7,768 nt of DNA, from positions 1 to 7,768 of the forward strand of contig JAKAWM010000121.1 of the NCBI GenBank assembly GCA_021827285.1. Reading direction: 5' to 3'. This document shows positions 1-7,117 of the stretch, one piece after another. Positions within the stretch are counted from its first letter, which is position 1, and every line of letters starts with the position of its first letter. Below the pieces are notes generated by a model. The model did no database searches and was not told the DNA's origin. It worked only from the letters and a program-made list of their open reading frames with translations. This DNA is from Actinomycetes bacterium. GTDB lineage: Bacteria; Actinomycetota; Acidimicrobiia; Acidimicrobiales; Palsa-688. Both the position numbers and the translations under genes were made by a program.

Positions 1-444
1 GTTACCTTCCACCAGGTTGCCCTTGATGGTGACATGGCTCACCGGTGCCCCCGGCTTGCCCACCACCAAGATGCCCTCGCCGATGGCGCCTCTCACCGTG
101 AAGCCCTCCACGGTCACGCCTGGCACTGGCACTGTTACCCCTGTTGTCTTGCCGTTGGCAACGATCGTCGCCCCCTCGCCTCGGAGCACGACAGGCTTGG
201 TCACGATCACCTGTCCGACGTAAGCGCCTGGACAGACGACGACACTAGAACCAGCGGAGGCAGCCCCGATGGCAGTACTTATGGAACTGAACTTGGCTGC
301 CTGGCAGGAGGTCCCCGGGTTGGTGGGCTTGGCCTGGCTGGACACGAAGACGGTCGTCGTCGCGGCACTGGCAAGTGTCGCGGGGGCGAGCCAGATCAAT
401 GCGCCGACGAGTATCGCGGTGCCGGCGGCTAGGACCTTAGGCAT
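1..444 (-). CDS. Secreted right-handed parallel beta-helix protein, N-terminal part (runs off left edge)
   Basis: The frame is open on the minus strand from an ATG at 444 to base 1 (148 codons, no stop), so the C-terminal part lies outside the window. The first ~28 residues form a signal peptide: MPK, a hydrophobic core (VLAAGTAILVGALIWLAP), then an A-S-A cleavage site before ATTTVFVSS. The mature part has short valine/isoleucine/glycine strands with regular turns (SSVVVCPGAYVGQVIVT, VVLRGEGATIVANG, VTVEGFTVRGA, VSHVTIKGNLVEGN). This pattern is typical of NosD/pectate-lyase-like beta-helix proteins, which are usually exported polysaccharide-binding or -cleaving proteins. Substrate and enzymatic activity cannot be read from this part. 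The start is uncertain: the ATG has no clear Shine-Dalgarno. A TTG at 468 would add MFKTSRKL, giving a better positively charged n-region, and is preceded by AAAGGGA about 11 nt upstream. The beta-helix fold assignment is an inference from the strand pattern. Confidence 0.78.
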   Translation of the reverse strand, partial: MPKVLAAGTAILVGALIWLAPATLASAATTTVFVSSQAKPTNPGTSCQAAKFSSISTAIGAASAGSSVVVCPGAYVGQVIVTKPVVLRGEGATIVANGKTTGVTVPVPGVTVEGFTVRGAIGEGILVVGKPGAPVSHVTIKGNLVEGN

Positions 445-468
445 GAGTTTACGAGACGTTTTAAACAA

Positions 469-822
469 CGATGTAGCTTTCCCTTTATAGGTAGTCCTCG
501 GGGTCCAAGGGTGGTGCTAATTCCCCCGTGTTACAGCCGGTGTCCCTCGGTCCATGGCTGCTGAGCCCGTGAGCACCAAAAGGCGGCACAGGTACAGGCC
601 CTGCCTGGACCTCAGGACCTCACCGAGGTAGCTGACCACGGTCTGACCGTTCGGTGCTCTCGTCCTTTTCCCGAGGCGACCTGGTCTTGGGCATCGGCAA
701 GGGCCTGACCGAAGACGTCGTGAGCGTATCACGAGTGTCGGTCAAGGATGTCATGTGACCGTGTATCGAAGGCTTCGTTCCATTTCGTGGGTTTGGGGTC
801 CCACCTAAATTTCTCGGTAGCG
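469..822. other. Gene-poor stretch, no supportable gene
   Basis: I see no convincing gene between the beta-helix gene and the cupin remnant. The longest frame (minus, 517-732) is arginine-rich, has no ribosome binding site and resembles no family I know. A short plus-strand stretch near 655-757 reads acceptably as protein (for example GDLVLGIGKGLTEDVV) but has no start context and ends quickly. It could be another decayed gene piece. The promoter of the minus-strand beta-helix gene should lie around 470-520. A TATAAA sits at 489-484 on the minus strand, but a TTGGAC at 508-503 is only 13 bp away, too close for a standard promoter. Confidence 0.4.
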
Positions 823-1005
823 TTAGCGGACCACTTCGGTGGCATATGCCGCCATCGTCCTGGCGATGTCGGCGGGTTCGAGCAACCCCTGCTCATTTAC
901 GGGGAGCCTGCCCAGGTGACGGAAGTACTGGACATAGAGGTCCGGAGTGAGCGTGCAGATGAACTTGGCCGGCTCGCCGAAAGGGTTGGAGAAACTGAGC
1001 GAGCG
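823..1005 (-). pseudogene. Cupin-like protein, C-terminal remnant
   Basis: Sixty codons on the minus strand read cleanly to a TAA stop at 825-823. They look like the tail of a small cupin-fold protein: the stretch FSNPFGEPAKFICT matches the last cupin beta-strand (pattern NPxxEPAxF), followed by PDLYVQYFRHLG and a helical end ADIARTMAAYATEVVR. No start codon, ribosome binding site or first cupin motif (the metal-binding histidines) is present upstream. The coding signal stops where a plus-strand LacI-type remnant begins (about 995-1005). This is therefore the truncated 3' end of a gene. Family naming rests on remembered consensus of cupin tails. The tail could belong to another small beta-barrel protein, but its coding character is clear. 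Confidence 0.5.
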
Positions 1006-1160
1006 GGGCCGGCGGGTCCCCCCAAGACGTGAGCCTCGTCGGTTTCGACGACATCCCGGAGGCGGCTTATTTCACTCCACCGCTGACTACCGTGCACCAG
1101 GACTTCGGTCGGGTGGGCGCAATGGGCCCTCTTTGTACCCTTCGCGTGCCAGCGAGGTGA
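995..1160 (+). pseudogene. LacI/GalR-family transcriptional regulator, C-terminal remnant with frameshift
   Basis: The plus strand encodes LSERGRRVP in one frame (995-1021). It then switches at a run of six C (1018-1023) to QDVSLVGFDDIPEAAYF followed by TPPLTTVHQDFGRVGAMG. This is the signature of the sugar-binding domain of LacI/GalR repressors: VPxDVSxVGFDD, then the PPLTTVxQ strand. In intact repressors it sits about 50-60 residues from the C-terminus. The DNA-binding helix-turn-helix and most of the effector domain are absent. The frame ends early at TGA 1158-1160 after the low-similarity residues PLCTLRVPAR. The fragment abuts, and overlaps by a few bases, the oppositely oriented cupin tail, so both were cut at one junction. 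It is not expected to produce a functional regulator. Family assignment is firm; the original target is unknown. Confidence 0.72.
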
Positions 1161-1341
1161 GCTCGGCTCGGGTGGGAGTGTGAGCCGCGCAGAGGAGGAG
1201 CCCGGTTTCCGCTCTGGCGCTCAGGGCGGCGTCGGTGGCATCTCGCGAAAAGGAGCAGATCACTAAACGACTGGCTGGGGCGGCCGGTCCTTACGTGCTC
1301 AGGTACTAGGCGAGCTCCGAGCCCGGTCGTCGGGCCTCGGC

Positions 1342-2046
1342 ATGCGAATTGGACGCCGGCACCTTCAGTTCGACGTTCACTGTCCCGACCGAGCAGGCTG
1401 TCAAAGCGTTCGAGAGGTCCGGGACCGTGCGCGGCACCTCGGGCCTTGGGCGGCTCGCGGCCGGCGTCCCGACGACGACGACGTCGACCGGCTTTATGAG
1501 CGGTTCCTGCCCCTCTTGGTGCAGACCGTGGCCGAACATTCGGAACTGATCCCCGGGGCCTTGGAGGCCGTGGCGGCCTTCAGAGCCAGGGGCTTGGCCA
1601 TTGCCACCACGACCGGGTACTCCCGAGAGGTGATGGACGTCGTGCTCAGAGAAGCAAAGCAACAGGGCTACGAGCCGGATGTAACGGTTTGCGGGGGCGA
1701 CACTCCGATCGGCCGCCCCGGGCCGTTCATGGCCTTACAGGCGCTGATAAAGCTGGCAGTCAGCCCCGTTTGGGCCGTCGTCAAAATAGGCGACACGACC
1801 GCGGACATCCTGGAAGGCTTGAACGGCGGCATGTGGTCCGTGGGCGTCGCCGCCACCGGTAACGAAGTGGGCCTGACCGCCGCCGATTACGCTGCCCTGC
1901 CCGCAGGGGAGAGGCAGCGCGTTTGTGCAACGGCTACCAATGTGTTGCTCGAGGCCGGAGCCCACTACGTCGTGGACAGCCTGGCCGACGTCCTTCCGGT
2001 CCTGGACCGGATCGACGAGCGTCTTGCTTCCGGCGAGAAGCCCTGA
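1342..2046 (+). pseudogene. phnX: Phosphonoacetaldehyde hydrolase (phosphonatase, HAD superfamily) with destroyed N-terminus
   Basis: Phosphonatase splits phosphonoacetaldehyde into acetaldehyde and phosphate in 2-aminoethylphosphonate breakdown. From about 1430 to the TGA at 2046 the frame matches the family: GRRPDDDDVDRLYERF (cap), ELIPGALEAVAAFRARG, TTTGYSREVMDVV (HAD motif 2), GRPGPFMAL, VKIGDTTADILEGLNGGMWSVGV (HAD motif 4 acids in GDTTAD) and GAHYVVDS near the end. The first ~60 residues are missing or scrambled. The DWAGT loop with the nucleophilic aspartate survives only as a doubtful LDAGTF in another frame (1346-1363), followed by PTEQAVKAFERSG (to about 1420). The MGLxKxDH segment with the Schiff-base lysine (Lys53 in Bacillus cereus) is absent. 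The ATG at 1342 has no ribosome binding site and starts unrelated sequence. A dead gene is the best reading; a rewired HAD protein is less likely. Confidence 0.75.
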
Positions 2047-2340
2047 GCCACCGCAACCCACGGGCACCCCGTACGTCACAAGTAGTCTCGTCCCTCCCGG
2101 AGCGGCCAGTAGTGGATAGACCCGTGTCGTACAGCGCTGGTACCCCGCCTTCACGCAAGTCCCGAGGTGCAGCATCAGGCCGAGTGGCCTCTACGGTTGG
2201 AAGCCCAGGCCGGGGACCTTGGGCCCTACCGTTAGGCGGTGAGCGTCACCCAGGATCGGGGTGAGTGCACCCAAAGGTGCCCATCGCCTGGGCGAACACG
2301 TCCCGGCGCCTCAAGCCTTCGCCCTCCCGGGGGAGTACCC
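2047..2340 (+). promoter_or_regulatory. Leader region upstream of glgP, with two competing small hairpins
   Basis: This 294-bp gene-free stretch must carry the glgP promoter and leader, but I find no convincing -35/-10 pair. At 2259-2272 GGGTG-AGTG-CACCC can form a 5-bp stem. At 2267-2280 GCACC-CAAA-GGTGC can form another. They share bases 2267-2272, so only one can form at a time. Such an arrangement could be regulatory, but both stems are short and may be chance in GC-rich DNA. The glgP ribosome binding site is GGGGGAG at 2329-2335, 5 nt before the ATG at 2341. This site decides the start and makes an upstream in-frame GTG at 2239 unlikely. Confidence 0.35.
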
Positions 2341-4887
2341 ATGAACAAGCAGTCGCGGGCTAGTCACCCGATATATGGTCTGTTGCCCGCCAGGGTCAAG
2401 GGCTTCGATGCCTTGGCTGAGCTCGCCTTGGACCTGCGTTCGTCCTGGAACCATGCGGGCGACGACCTGTGGCGCTTCTTGGAGCCCGAGCTCTGGGAGC
2501 TTACTCAAAATCCTTGGGTTGTCCTGCAGACCGTCTCGCGCCAGAGACTTGAGCGTGAGCTGGCTGACCCTCGCTTGCGCAAGGAAATTTCAGCCCTGTT
2601 GCGGGCCAAGCGCCGGGCGGCGAGAGAACCGGCTTGGTTTCAGCAGGGCCACCTCCACGGGCCGCTGACCACCGTGGCGTACTTCAGCATGGAGTTCATG
2701 TTGAGCGAGGCGCTGCCCATATATTCCGGTGGCCTGGGCAACGTGGCTGGAGATCAGCTTAAAGCCGCCAGCGACCTGGGGGTGCCCGTGGTCGGCGTTG
2801 GTTTGCTCTACCAGCAGGGCTACTTCCGCCAGTCGATCGACAAGGACGGGGCACAGCAGGCGCTTTTCCCTTACAACGACCCGGGGCAGTTGCCCATCAC
2901 GCCCGTGCGCCAGCCCGACGGCGAGTGGCTGCGGCTGGAGGTCAAATTGCCCGGCTACCCAGTGTGGGTACGGGCCTGGCAGGTTCAGGTGGGCCGGGTG
3001 ACGCTGTACCTGCTCGACACCAACGACGCCTTCAACACGCCTTGCCGGCGCGGGATCACGAGCGAGCTGTACGGCGGGGGTGCCGAGTTGCGCCTCACCC
3101 AAGAACTTGTCCTTGGCATCGGCGGGTGGCGGCTGCTTGAGGCTCTCGGCATTAGGCCCGAGGTGTGCCACCTGAACGAGGGGCACGCCGCCTTCGCCGT
3201 GCTCGAACGGGCTCGCAGCTTGATGAAGGAGACTTCGCAGCCCTTCGAGGTGGCCTTGGCGGCTTCGCGTCCCGGCAACGTTTTTACAACCCACACGGCC
3301 GTGGCTGCCGGTTTCGACCAGTTTCCTCCGGCTCTGATCGAGCACTACCTTGGGGCGTACGCCCATGACAGGCTCGGGATAGGAGCCCAGCAGCTACTGG
3401 CATTGGGGCGCCAGGACCCTGACGACGCCGCGGAGCCTTTCAACATGGCCTATCTGGCCATCCGGGGTAGCGGTTCAGTGAATGGGGTGAGCCGCTTGCA
3501 CGGCGAGGTTAGCCGGCGCCTCTTCGCTCCCCTTTTCCCGCGCTGGCCGCTGGCAGAGGTCCCGGTCGGGCACGTGACCAACGGGGTCCACATGCCCACC
3601 TGGGACTCGGCCGAGGCCGACGAGGTCTGGACCGAAGCGTGCGGCAAGGGTCGCTGGCGAGGGACCACAGAGCACCTGGAGCACAGCGTGAGCCGCCTCT
3701 CCGACGCCCGCCTGTGGCAGTTCCGCACCGCTTCCACCAAGTCCTTGGTCGACTACGTCCGGGGCCGCCTGGCCAGGCAGCTGACAGCTTCGGGGGCCTC
3801 ACCCGAGGCCATCGACGAGGTGGGCCGCATCTTTGATCCAAACGCTCTGACCCTGGGTTTTGCCCGTCGTTTCGCCACCTACAAACGGCCCAACCTGTTG
3901 CTTCAGGACCCGGACCGGCTGGTCCGCCTGCTCACCAGCTCGGAGCGACCGGTGCAGCTGGTCATCGCGGGCAAGGCTCATCCCGCGGACGGGGCTGGGC
4001 AAGCGCTGGTCCAAGAATGGGTGCGCTTCGTCCGCCGCCCCGACGTCCGCCCTCGAGCCATTTTCCTTAGCGACTACGACATGCAGCTGACCGAGCACCT
4101 GGTGCAGGGTGTTGACGTCTGGCTCAACACACCCCGGCGGCCTTGGGAGGCGAGCGGCACAAGTGGCATGAAGGTGCTCGTCAACGGGGGCATTAACCTT
4201 TCTGAGCTGGACGGTTGGTGGGCTGAGGCCTACCGGCCCGAGGTGGGCTGGGCGCTGGGCGACGGCCTCGACCACGACGACGGCCCCGCCTGGGACGCGG
4301 CCGAGGCCGAAGCTATGTACGAGACGCTAGAAACTGAAGTGGTACCTGAGTTCTTCACGCGCGACAAGGACGGCATCCCCACGGCCTGGGTGGCCCGCAT
4401 GCGCGAGAGCATGGCCAAACTGACGCCACAGTTTTGTGCCAACCGTACGGTGCGCGAGTACACCGAAAAGCACTACCTCCCGGCCGCGGCTGCCTACCGT
4501 TCACGCACCGCCGGCAATTGCGATGCCGCCAGGCGGATAGTCGATTGGCAACGGGATCTGAAAGAAAAATGGCCCGGGTTGCGTATCGGTAACGTCACGG
4601 TCGAGTCTCGGGATGCCGAGCACCTGTTCGCGGCCGAGGTGTTCCTCAATGGGCTTGTGCCCGAGTCGGTGAGGGTGGAGCTTTATGCCGAGGACAAAAG
4701 CGGTGGTGCCCCGGCCCGCTACGAAATGGTCCTAGGCCGGTCACCAACCAGCGCGCTCGTAGCAAAGACCTATAACGCATCGGTCCCCGCCAGTCGTCCG
4801 GCCAGCCACTACACGGTACGTGCCTTGCCCTCGTTCCCCGGTCTCTCGGTACCCCTGGAAGCAGGCGCCATCCTTTGGCAGTCCTGA
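2341..4887 (+). CDS. glgP: Alpha-glucan (glycogen/maltodextrin) phosphorylase, DUF3417 type
   Basis: This cytoplasmic enzyme cleaves alpha-1,4-glucan with phosphate, releasing glucose-1-phosphate (PLP-dependent, glycosyltransferase family 35). The 848-residue length matches the long bacterial class that includes mycobacterial GlgP. Residues ~20-110 form the DUF3417 N-terminal domain (DLRSSWNHAGDDLWRFLEPELW). The catalytic core follows: SGGLGNVAGD (129-138), NEGH (279-282), NGVHMPTW, and ARRFATYKRP with Arg510 and Lys515 in the places of phosphate-contacting Arg569/Lys574 of rabbit phosphorylase. EASGTSGMK follows with Lys611 as the PLP Schiff-base lysine. After ~720 comes a C-terminal beta-rich extension usual for this class. 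No key residue is missing and the frame is uninterrupted. The ATG at 2341 is chosen because GGGGGAG lies 5 nt upstream and the DUF3417 match begins soon after. The gene is monocistronic in this window and convergent with zwf. Chain-length preference cannot be read from the sequence. Confidence 0.96.
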   Translation: MNKQSRASHPIYGLLPARVKGFDALAELALDLRSSWNHAGDDLWRFLEPELWELTQNPWVVLQTVSRQRLERELADPRLRKEISALLRAKRRAAREPAWFQQGHLHGPLTTVAYFSMEFMLSEALPIYSGGLGNVAGDQLKAASDLGVPVVGVGLLYQQGYFRQSIDKDGAQQALFPYNDPGQLPITPVRQPDGEWLRLEVKLPGYPVWVRAWQVQVGRVTLYLLDTNDAFNTPCRRGITSELYGGGAELRLTQELVLGIGGWRLLEALGIRPEVCHLNEGHAAFAVLERARSLMKETSQPFEVALAASRPGNVFTTHTAVAAGFDQFPPALIEHYLGAYAHDRLGIGAQQLLALGRQDPDDAAEPFNMAYLAIRGSGSVNGVSRLHGEVSRRLFAPLFPRWPLAEVPVGHVTNGVHMPTWDSAEADEVWTEACGKGRWRGTTEHLEHSVSRLSDARLWQFRTASTKSLVDYVRGRLARQLTASGASPEAIDEVGRIFDPNALTLGFARRFATYKRPNLLLQDPDRLVRLLTSSERPVQLVIAGKAHPADGAGQALVQEWVRFVRRPDVRPRAIFLSDYDMQLTEHLVQGVDVWLNTPRRPWEASGTSGMKVLVNGGINLSELDGWWAEAYRPEVGWALGDGLDHDDGPAWDAAEAEAMYETLETEVVPEFFTRDKDGIPTAWVARMRESMAKLTPQFCANRTVREYTEKHYLPAAAAYRSRTAGNCDAARRIVDWQRDLKEKWPGLRIGNVTVESRDAEHLFAAEVFLNGLVPESVRVELYAEDKSGGAPARYEMVLGRSPTSALVAKTYNASVPASRPASHYTVRALPSFPGLSVPLEAGAILWQS

Positions 4888-4959
4888 CGATCCTGACATC
4901 GACGTGGGCAGCTTGCTGCTCGGGGTACGGTTGGCGCCCCGTTCCTCCACCCCGGCCGG

Positions 4960-6405
4960 TCAGCGAAGGTGCCACTTCCTGCCGGGTGGGAGCAGCCCAT
5001 CGGCGGCGCTAGGCCCCCAGGTGCCAGCTGGGTACGGAAAGGCGGGGCCTGGCACTTCGAGCACGGGTGCAACGATCTCCCAGGCACGCTCGACCTCGTC
5101 TTCTCGTACGAACAGCGTCCTGTCGCCTGCCATGGCGTCGGCGATGAGCCGCTCGTATGCCTCGGGAGGCTCGACCATGAACGCTGCGCCGTAGGAGAAG
5201 TGCATCGACACTGTCTGCACCGACACGCCGTGGCCGGGCTGCTTGGCCCGAAAGTCGACCGTGATGCCAGGCTCTGGCTGCAGCTGCAGCGCCACGCTGT
5301 TACACCGCCGCTCCGCGCCGGTCTCGGTGAAGAGTTGCTCGAGAGTACTGGTGTCGCGCAGCTGGGCCACTACCTCGGTAGTGCGACGGGGCAGGCGCTT
5401 ACCGGCCCGCAAGAGGAACGGCACGCCCCCCCAGCGCTCGTTGTCGACCCAGGCGCGCACGGCAGCGTACGTCTCGGTCGTGGACGAGCCGGCTACCCCC
5501 GGCTCGTCGCGGTAGGCGGGCGCTTCGTGGCCCTCGACGACGCCCCAGGTGTACTGGCCACGGACTACGTCCTCGGGGGCAAGGGGTCGGACGGTGCCTA
5601 GGAGCATCGACTTGGCGTCCCGGATCGCCTCGTCTGCCAGGGAACCAGGGCGCTCCATCGTCAGCAGCGACAGCACTTGGAGGAGGTGGTTCTGCACCAT
5701 GTCCCGGAGGGCGCCGGCGTTGTCGTAGTAGGAGCCTCGGCCTTCGAGACCGATCGGCTCGGCCACTGTGACCTGGACGTGGTCGATCGCCTGGCGGTCC
5801 CAGATCTGCTCGATCAGGGGGTTGGCGAAGCGGAACACCAAGATGTTCTGGACGGTTTCCTTGCCGAGGTAGTGGTCGATGCGGAAGACCTGGCGCTCGT
5901 CGAATACGGCCCTGACGCCGTCCTGAAGGCTGCGGGCGCTCGTGAGGTCGCGCCCGATCGGCTTCTCAAGGACGATCCTGGCGTCGGGATGCGGGCCGCT
6001 CTCGTCGAGCCGGCGGACGATGGTGGGGAAGACGGCGGGAGGCGTGGCGCAGTAGTACAGACGGCGGCCGCCGGTACCGTCCTGCTCGTCGACCCGGGCG
6101 AGCCGCTCGTGCAGTGCGCCGAAGCCGCCGGGGTCGTCATACGAGCCCGGGACGTAGAAGAGCAAGCGGGCAAAACGCCGCCAGCGCTCCTCATCGAGCG
6201 GGCGGCGCGAGAACTGCCGGACGGCGTCCCTCGCCTGGTCACGGAACGACGCGTCGTCACCGTCGCTTCGGGCATAGCCAACCACGGCAAAACGCTCTGG
6301 CAATAGGGCGTCATGAGCAAGGTTGTACAGGGCCGGGAGGATCTTGCGTCTGGCCAGGTCGCCGGAGGCGCCGAAGAGGACCATTATCTGAGACTGAGGG
6401 CCCAC
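4960..6405 (-). CDS. zwf: Glucose-6-phosphate 1-dehydrogenase
   Basis: This enzyme oxidises glucose-6-phosphate to 6-phosphogluconolactone with NAD(P)+, the entry step of the oxidative pentose phosphate pathway. The 481-residue protein has the expected order: dinucleotide-binding GASGDLARRK (12-21) at the N-terminus; EKPIG (147-151); substrate-binding RIDHYLGKE (175-183) with Asp177, His178 and Lys182; and RDMVQNHLLQ with the catalytic base His240. These positions coincide with the Leuconostoc mesenteroides enzyme numbering. The C-terminal domain is complete (SYGAAFMVEPPEAYERLI, then a proline-rich end). The start is not certain. GTG at 6405 has GGGGA 7 nt upstream and is preferred. TTG at 6411 would overlap the upstream stop as TTGA but leaves only 1 nt after GGGGA. 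The gene follows the membrane hydrolase with touching ends, suggesting translational coupling. Its 3' end faces that of glgP, 72 bp away. Cofactor preference (NADP versus NAD) is not deducible. Confidence 0.96.
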   Translation of the reverse strand: MGPQSQIMVLFGASGDLARRKILPALYNLAHDALLPERFAVVGYARSDGDDASFRDQARDAVRQFSRRPLDEERWRRFARLLFYVPGSYDDPGGFGALHERLARVDEQDGTGGRRLYYCATPPAVFPTIVRRLDESGPHPDARIVLEKPIGRDLTSARSLQDGVRAVFDERQVFRIDHYLGKETVQNILVFRFANPLIEQIWDRQAIDHVQVTVAEPIGLEGRGSYYDNAGALRDMVQNHLLQVLSLLTMERPGSLADEAIRDAKSMLLGTVRPLAPEDVVRGQYTWGVVEGHEAPAYRDEPGVAGSSTTETYAAVRAWVDNERWGGVPFLLRAGKRLPRRTTEVVAQLRDTSTLEQLFTETGAERRCNSVALQLQPEPGITVDFRAKQPGHGVSVQTVSMHFSYGAAFMVEPPEAYERLIADAMAGDRTLFVREDEVERAWEIVAPVLEVPGPAFPYPAGTWGPSAADGLLPPGRKWHLR

Positions 6406-6407
6406 TT

Positions 6408-7094
6408 TCAAGTCCCCGCTCCCGAGACGGCTACGTGGAGCTCTGTCCCCACCTCGGCGCAGCTCGGGGTGCGGCTGGCACTTGGCGCCGCCGGGTAGTC
6501 CGAGGCCACGAGGGCAGGGACCTGCCAGGCGCTGGCGGCGTAGCTGACGGCCAGCTCGGCCAAGCCAAGCGGCCCGTCCCTGTGCGGCTGCTTACCGGAC
6601 AGCACTTCGGCGAGGACCCTGTCGGCGGAGGGGTCCTCTATCAGCCCGCCGTGGAACGCTGGTACCACCTCAGCCGGGAAGGGGAGCTCCCCTGCTGGAG
6701 GCACCACCGTGGCATCGGCCAAGGGGAGGAGGAGGAACTGCGCTGTCCCGGTTAGGGGGCAGGACATGGCCCGTCCGAGCTCAGGGGCGCCGTTGTCCAG
6801 CGACGCCAGGAAGGCACTTTTGGGCGAGAGCACGACGGGCGAGAGGTCTTGGAGCGCCTCGCTCATGAGCTCCATGCCCGCGTCGCTGGCTACCCCCCAG
6901 CCTTGGCGGTTTCCCACGGGGTAGGAGACCCGGTCAGGGGCCTGGAGCGGGCTGGCCAGGACCAACATCGCCACTGGGGAGCCCGGTTCGCCGAGGAGGG
7001 TGGTCTTGGCCACCAGGGCCCCTTCGCTCTCGGCCACCACGTCCACCCTTCGGCCTGTCTGAGCGTAAAGGGACCTGAGCTGGGTGAGGAACAT
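6408..7094 (-). CDS. Alpha/beta hydrolase, C-terminal catalytic half of a frameshifted membrane hydrolase
   Basis: This 228-codon frame carries the catalytic half of an alpha/beta hydrolase (esterase/lipase-like). A likely triad is visible: Ser23 in VVAESEGALVAK (nucleophile elbow with A-E-S-E-G instead of the usual G-x-S-x-G), Asp127 in PLADATVVPP, and His148 in AFHGGLIEDPSADRV. The ATG at 7094 is probably not a natural start. It has no Shine-Dalgarno, and the same frame continues upstream as coding sequence (GPRGQPLPYDGADTVKPLPQLDR) back to the 36-bp repeat at 7164-7199. The upstream half lies in another frame (7118-7768). Removing one 71-bp unit joins them. The stop TGA (6410-6408) touches the zwf start region, so the two genes appear transcribed together. 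Unless the insertion is a sequencing error, this half would be made only by re-initiation. The substrate is unknown. Confidence 0.75.
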   Translation of the reverse strand: MFLTQLRSLYAQTGRRVDVVAESEGALVAKTTLLGEPGSPVAMLVLASPLQAPDRVSYPVGNRQGWGVASDAGMELMSEALQDLSPVVLSPKSAFLASLDNGAPELGRAMSCPLTGTAQFLLLPLADATVVPPAGELPFPAEVVPAFHGGLIEDPSADRVLAEVLSGKQPHRDGPLGLAELAVSYAASAWQVPALVASDYPAAPSASRTPSCAEVGTELHVAVSGAGT

Positions 7095-7117
7095 GCGGTC
7101 AAGCTGGGGGAGCGGCT

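Noticed and set aside
517..732. Minus-strand 71-codon frame as a gene or transposase fragment
   Set aside because: It is arginine-rich with no ribosome binding site. Phrases such as GQTVVSYLGEV recall transposases only faintly, which is not enough to support a call.
748..1032. Plus-strand 94-codon frame
   Set aside because: It lies antisense to the cupin-like tail, whose minus-strand reading is far more protein-like, and has no ribosome binding site.
1105..1275. Minus-strand protein-like stretch (SARAETGLLLCAAHTPTRAEL)
   Set aside because: It has no ATG or ribosome binding site, no family I recognise, and partly overlaps the LacI remnant on the other strand. It may be another relic but is not supportable.
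1306..1662. Minus-strand 118-codon frame opposite phnX
   Set aside because: It is the shadow of the conserved phosphonatase frame on the plus strand.
2239..2340. N-terminal extension of the glucan phosphorylase from a GTG at 2239
   Set aside because: The 34 extra residues are rich in Pro, Arg, Gly and Ser and do not resemble the family. A strong GGGGGAG stands 5 nt before the ATG at 2341.
4906..4941. Bidirectional terminator between glgP and zwf
   Set aside because: Candidate stems (GCAG/CTGC at 4908-4919, and CGGGG/CCCCG at 4921-4941 with an 11-nt loop) are short and have no T-run on either strand. Termination presumably happens nearby, but the sequence does not show it.
5677..6306. Long plus-strand frame (209 codons) inside zwf
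   Set aside because: It is a typical antisense open frame of a high-GC gene. The minus strand encodes the complete, motif-perfect dehydrogenase.
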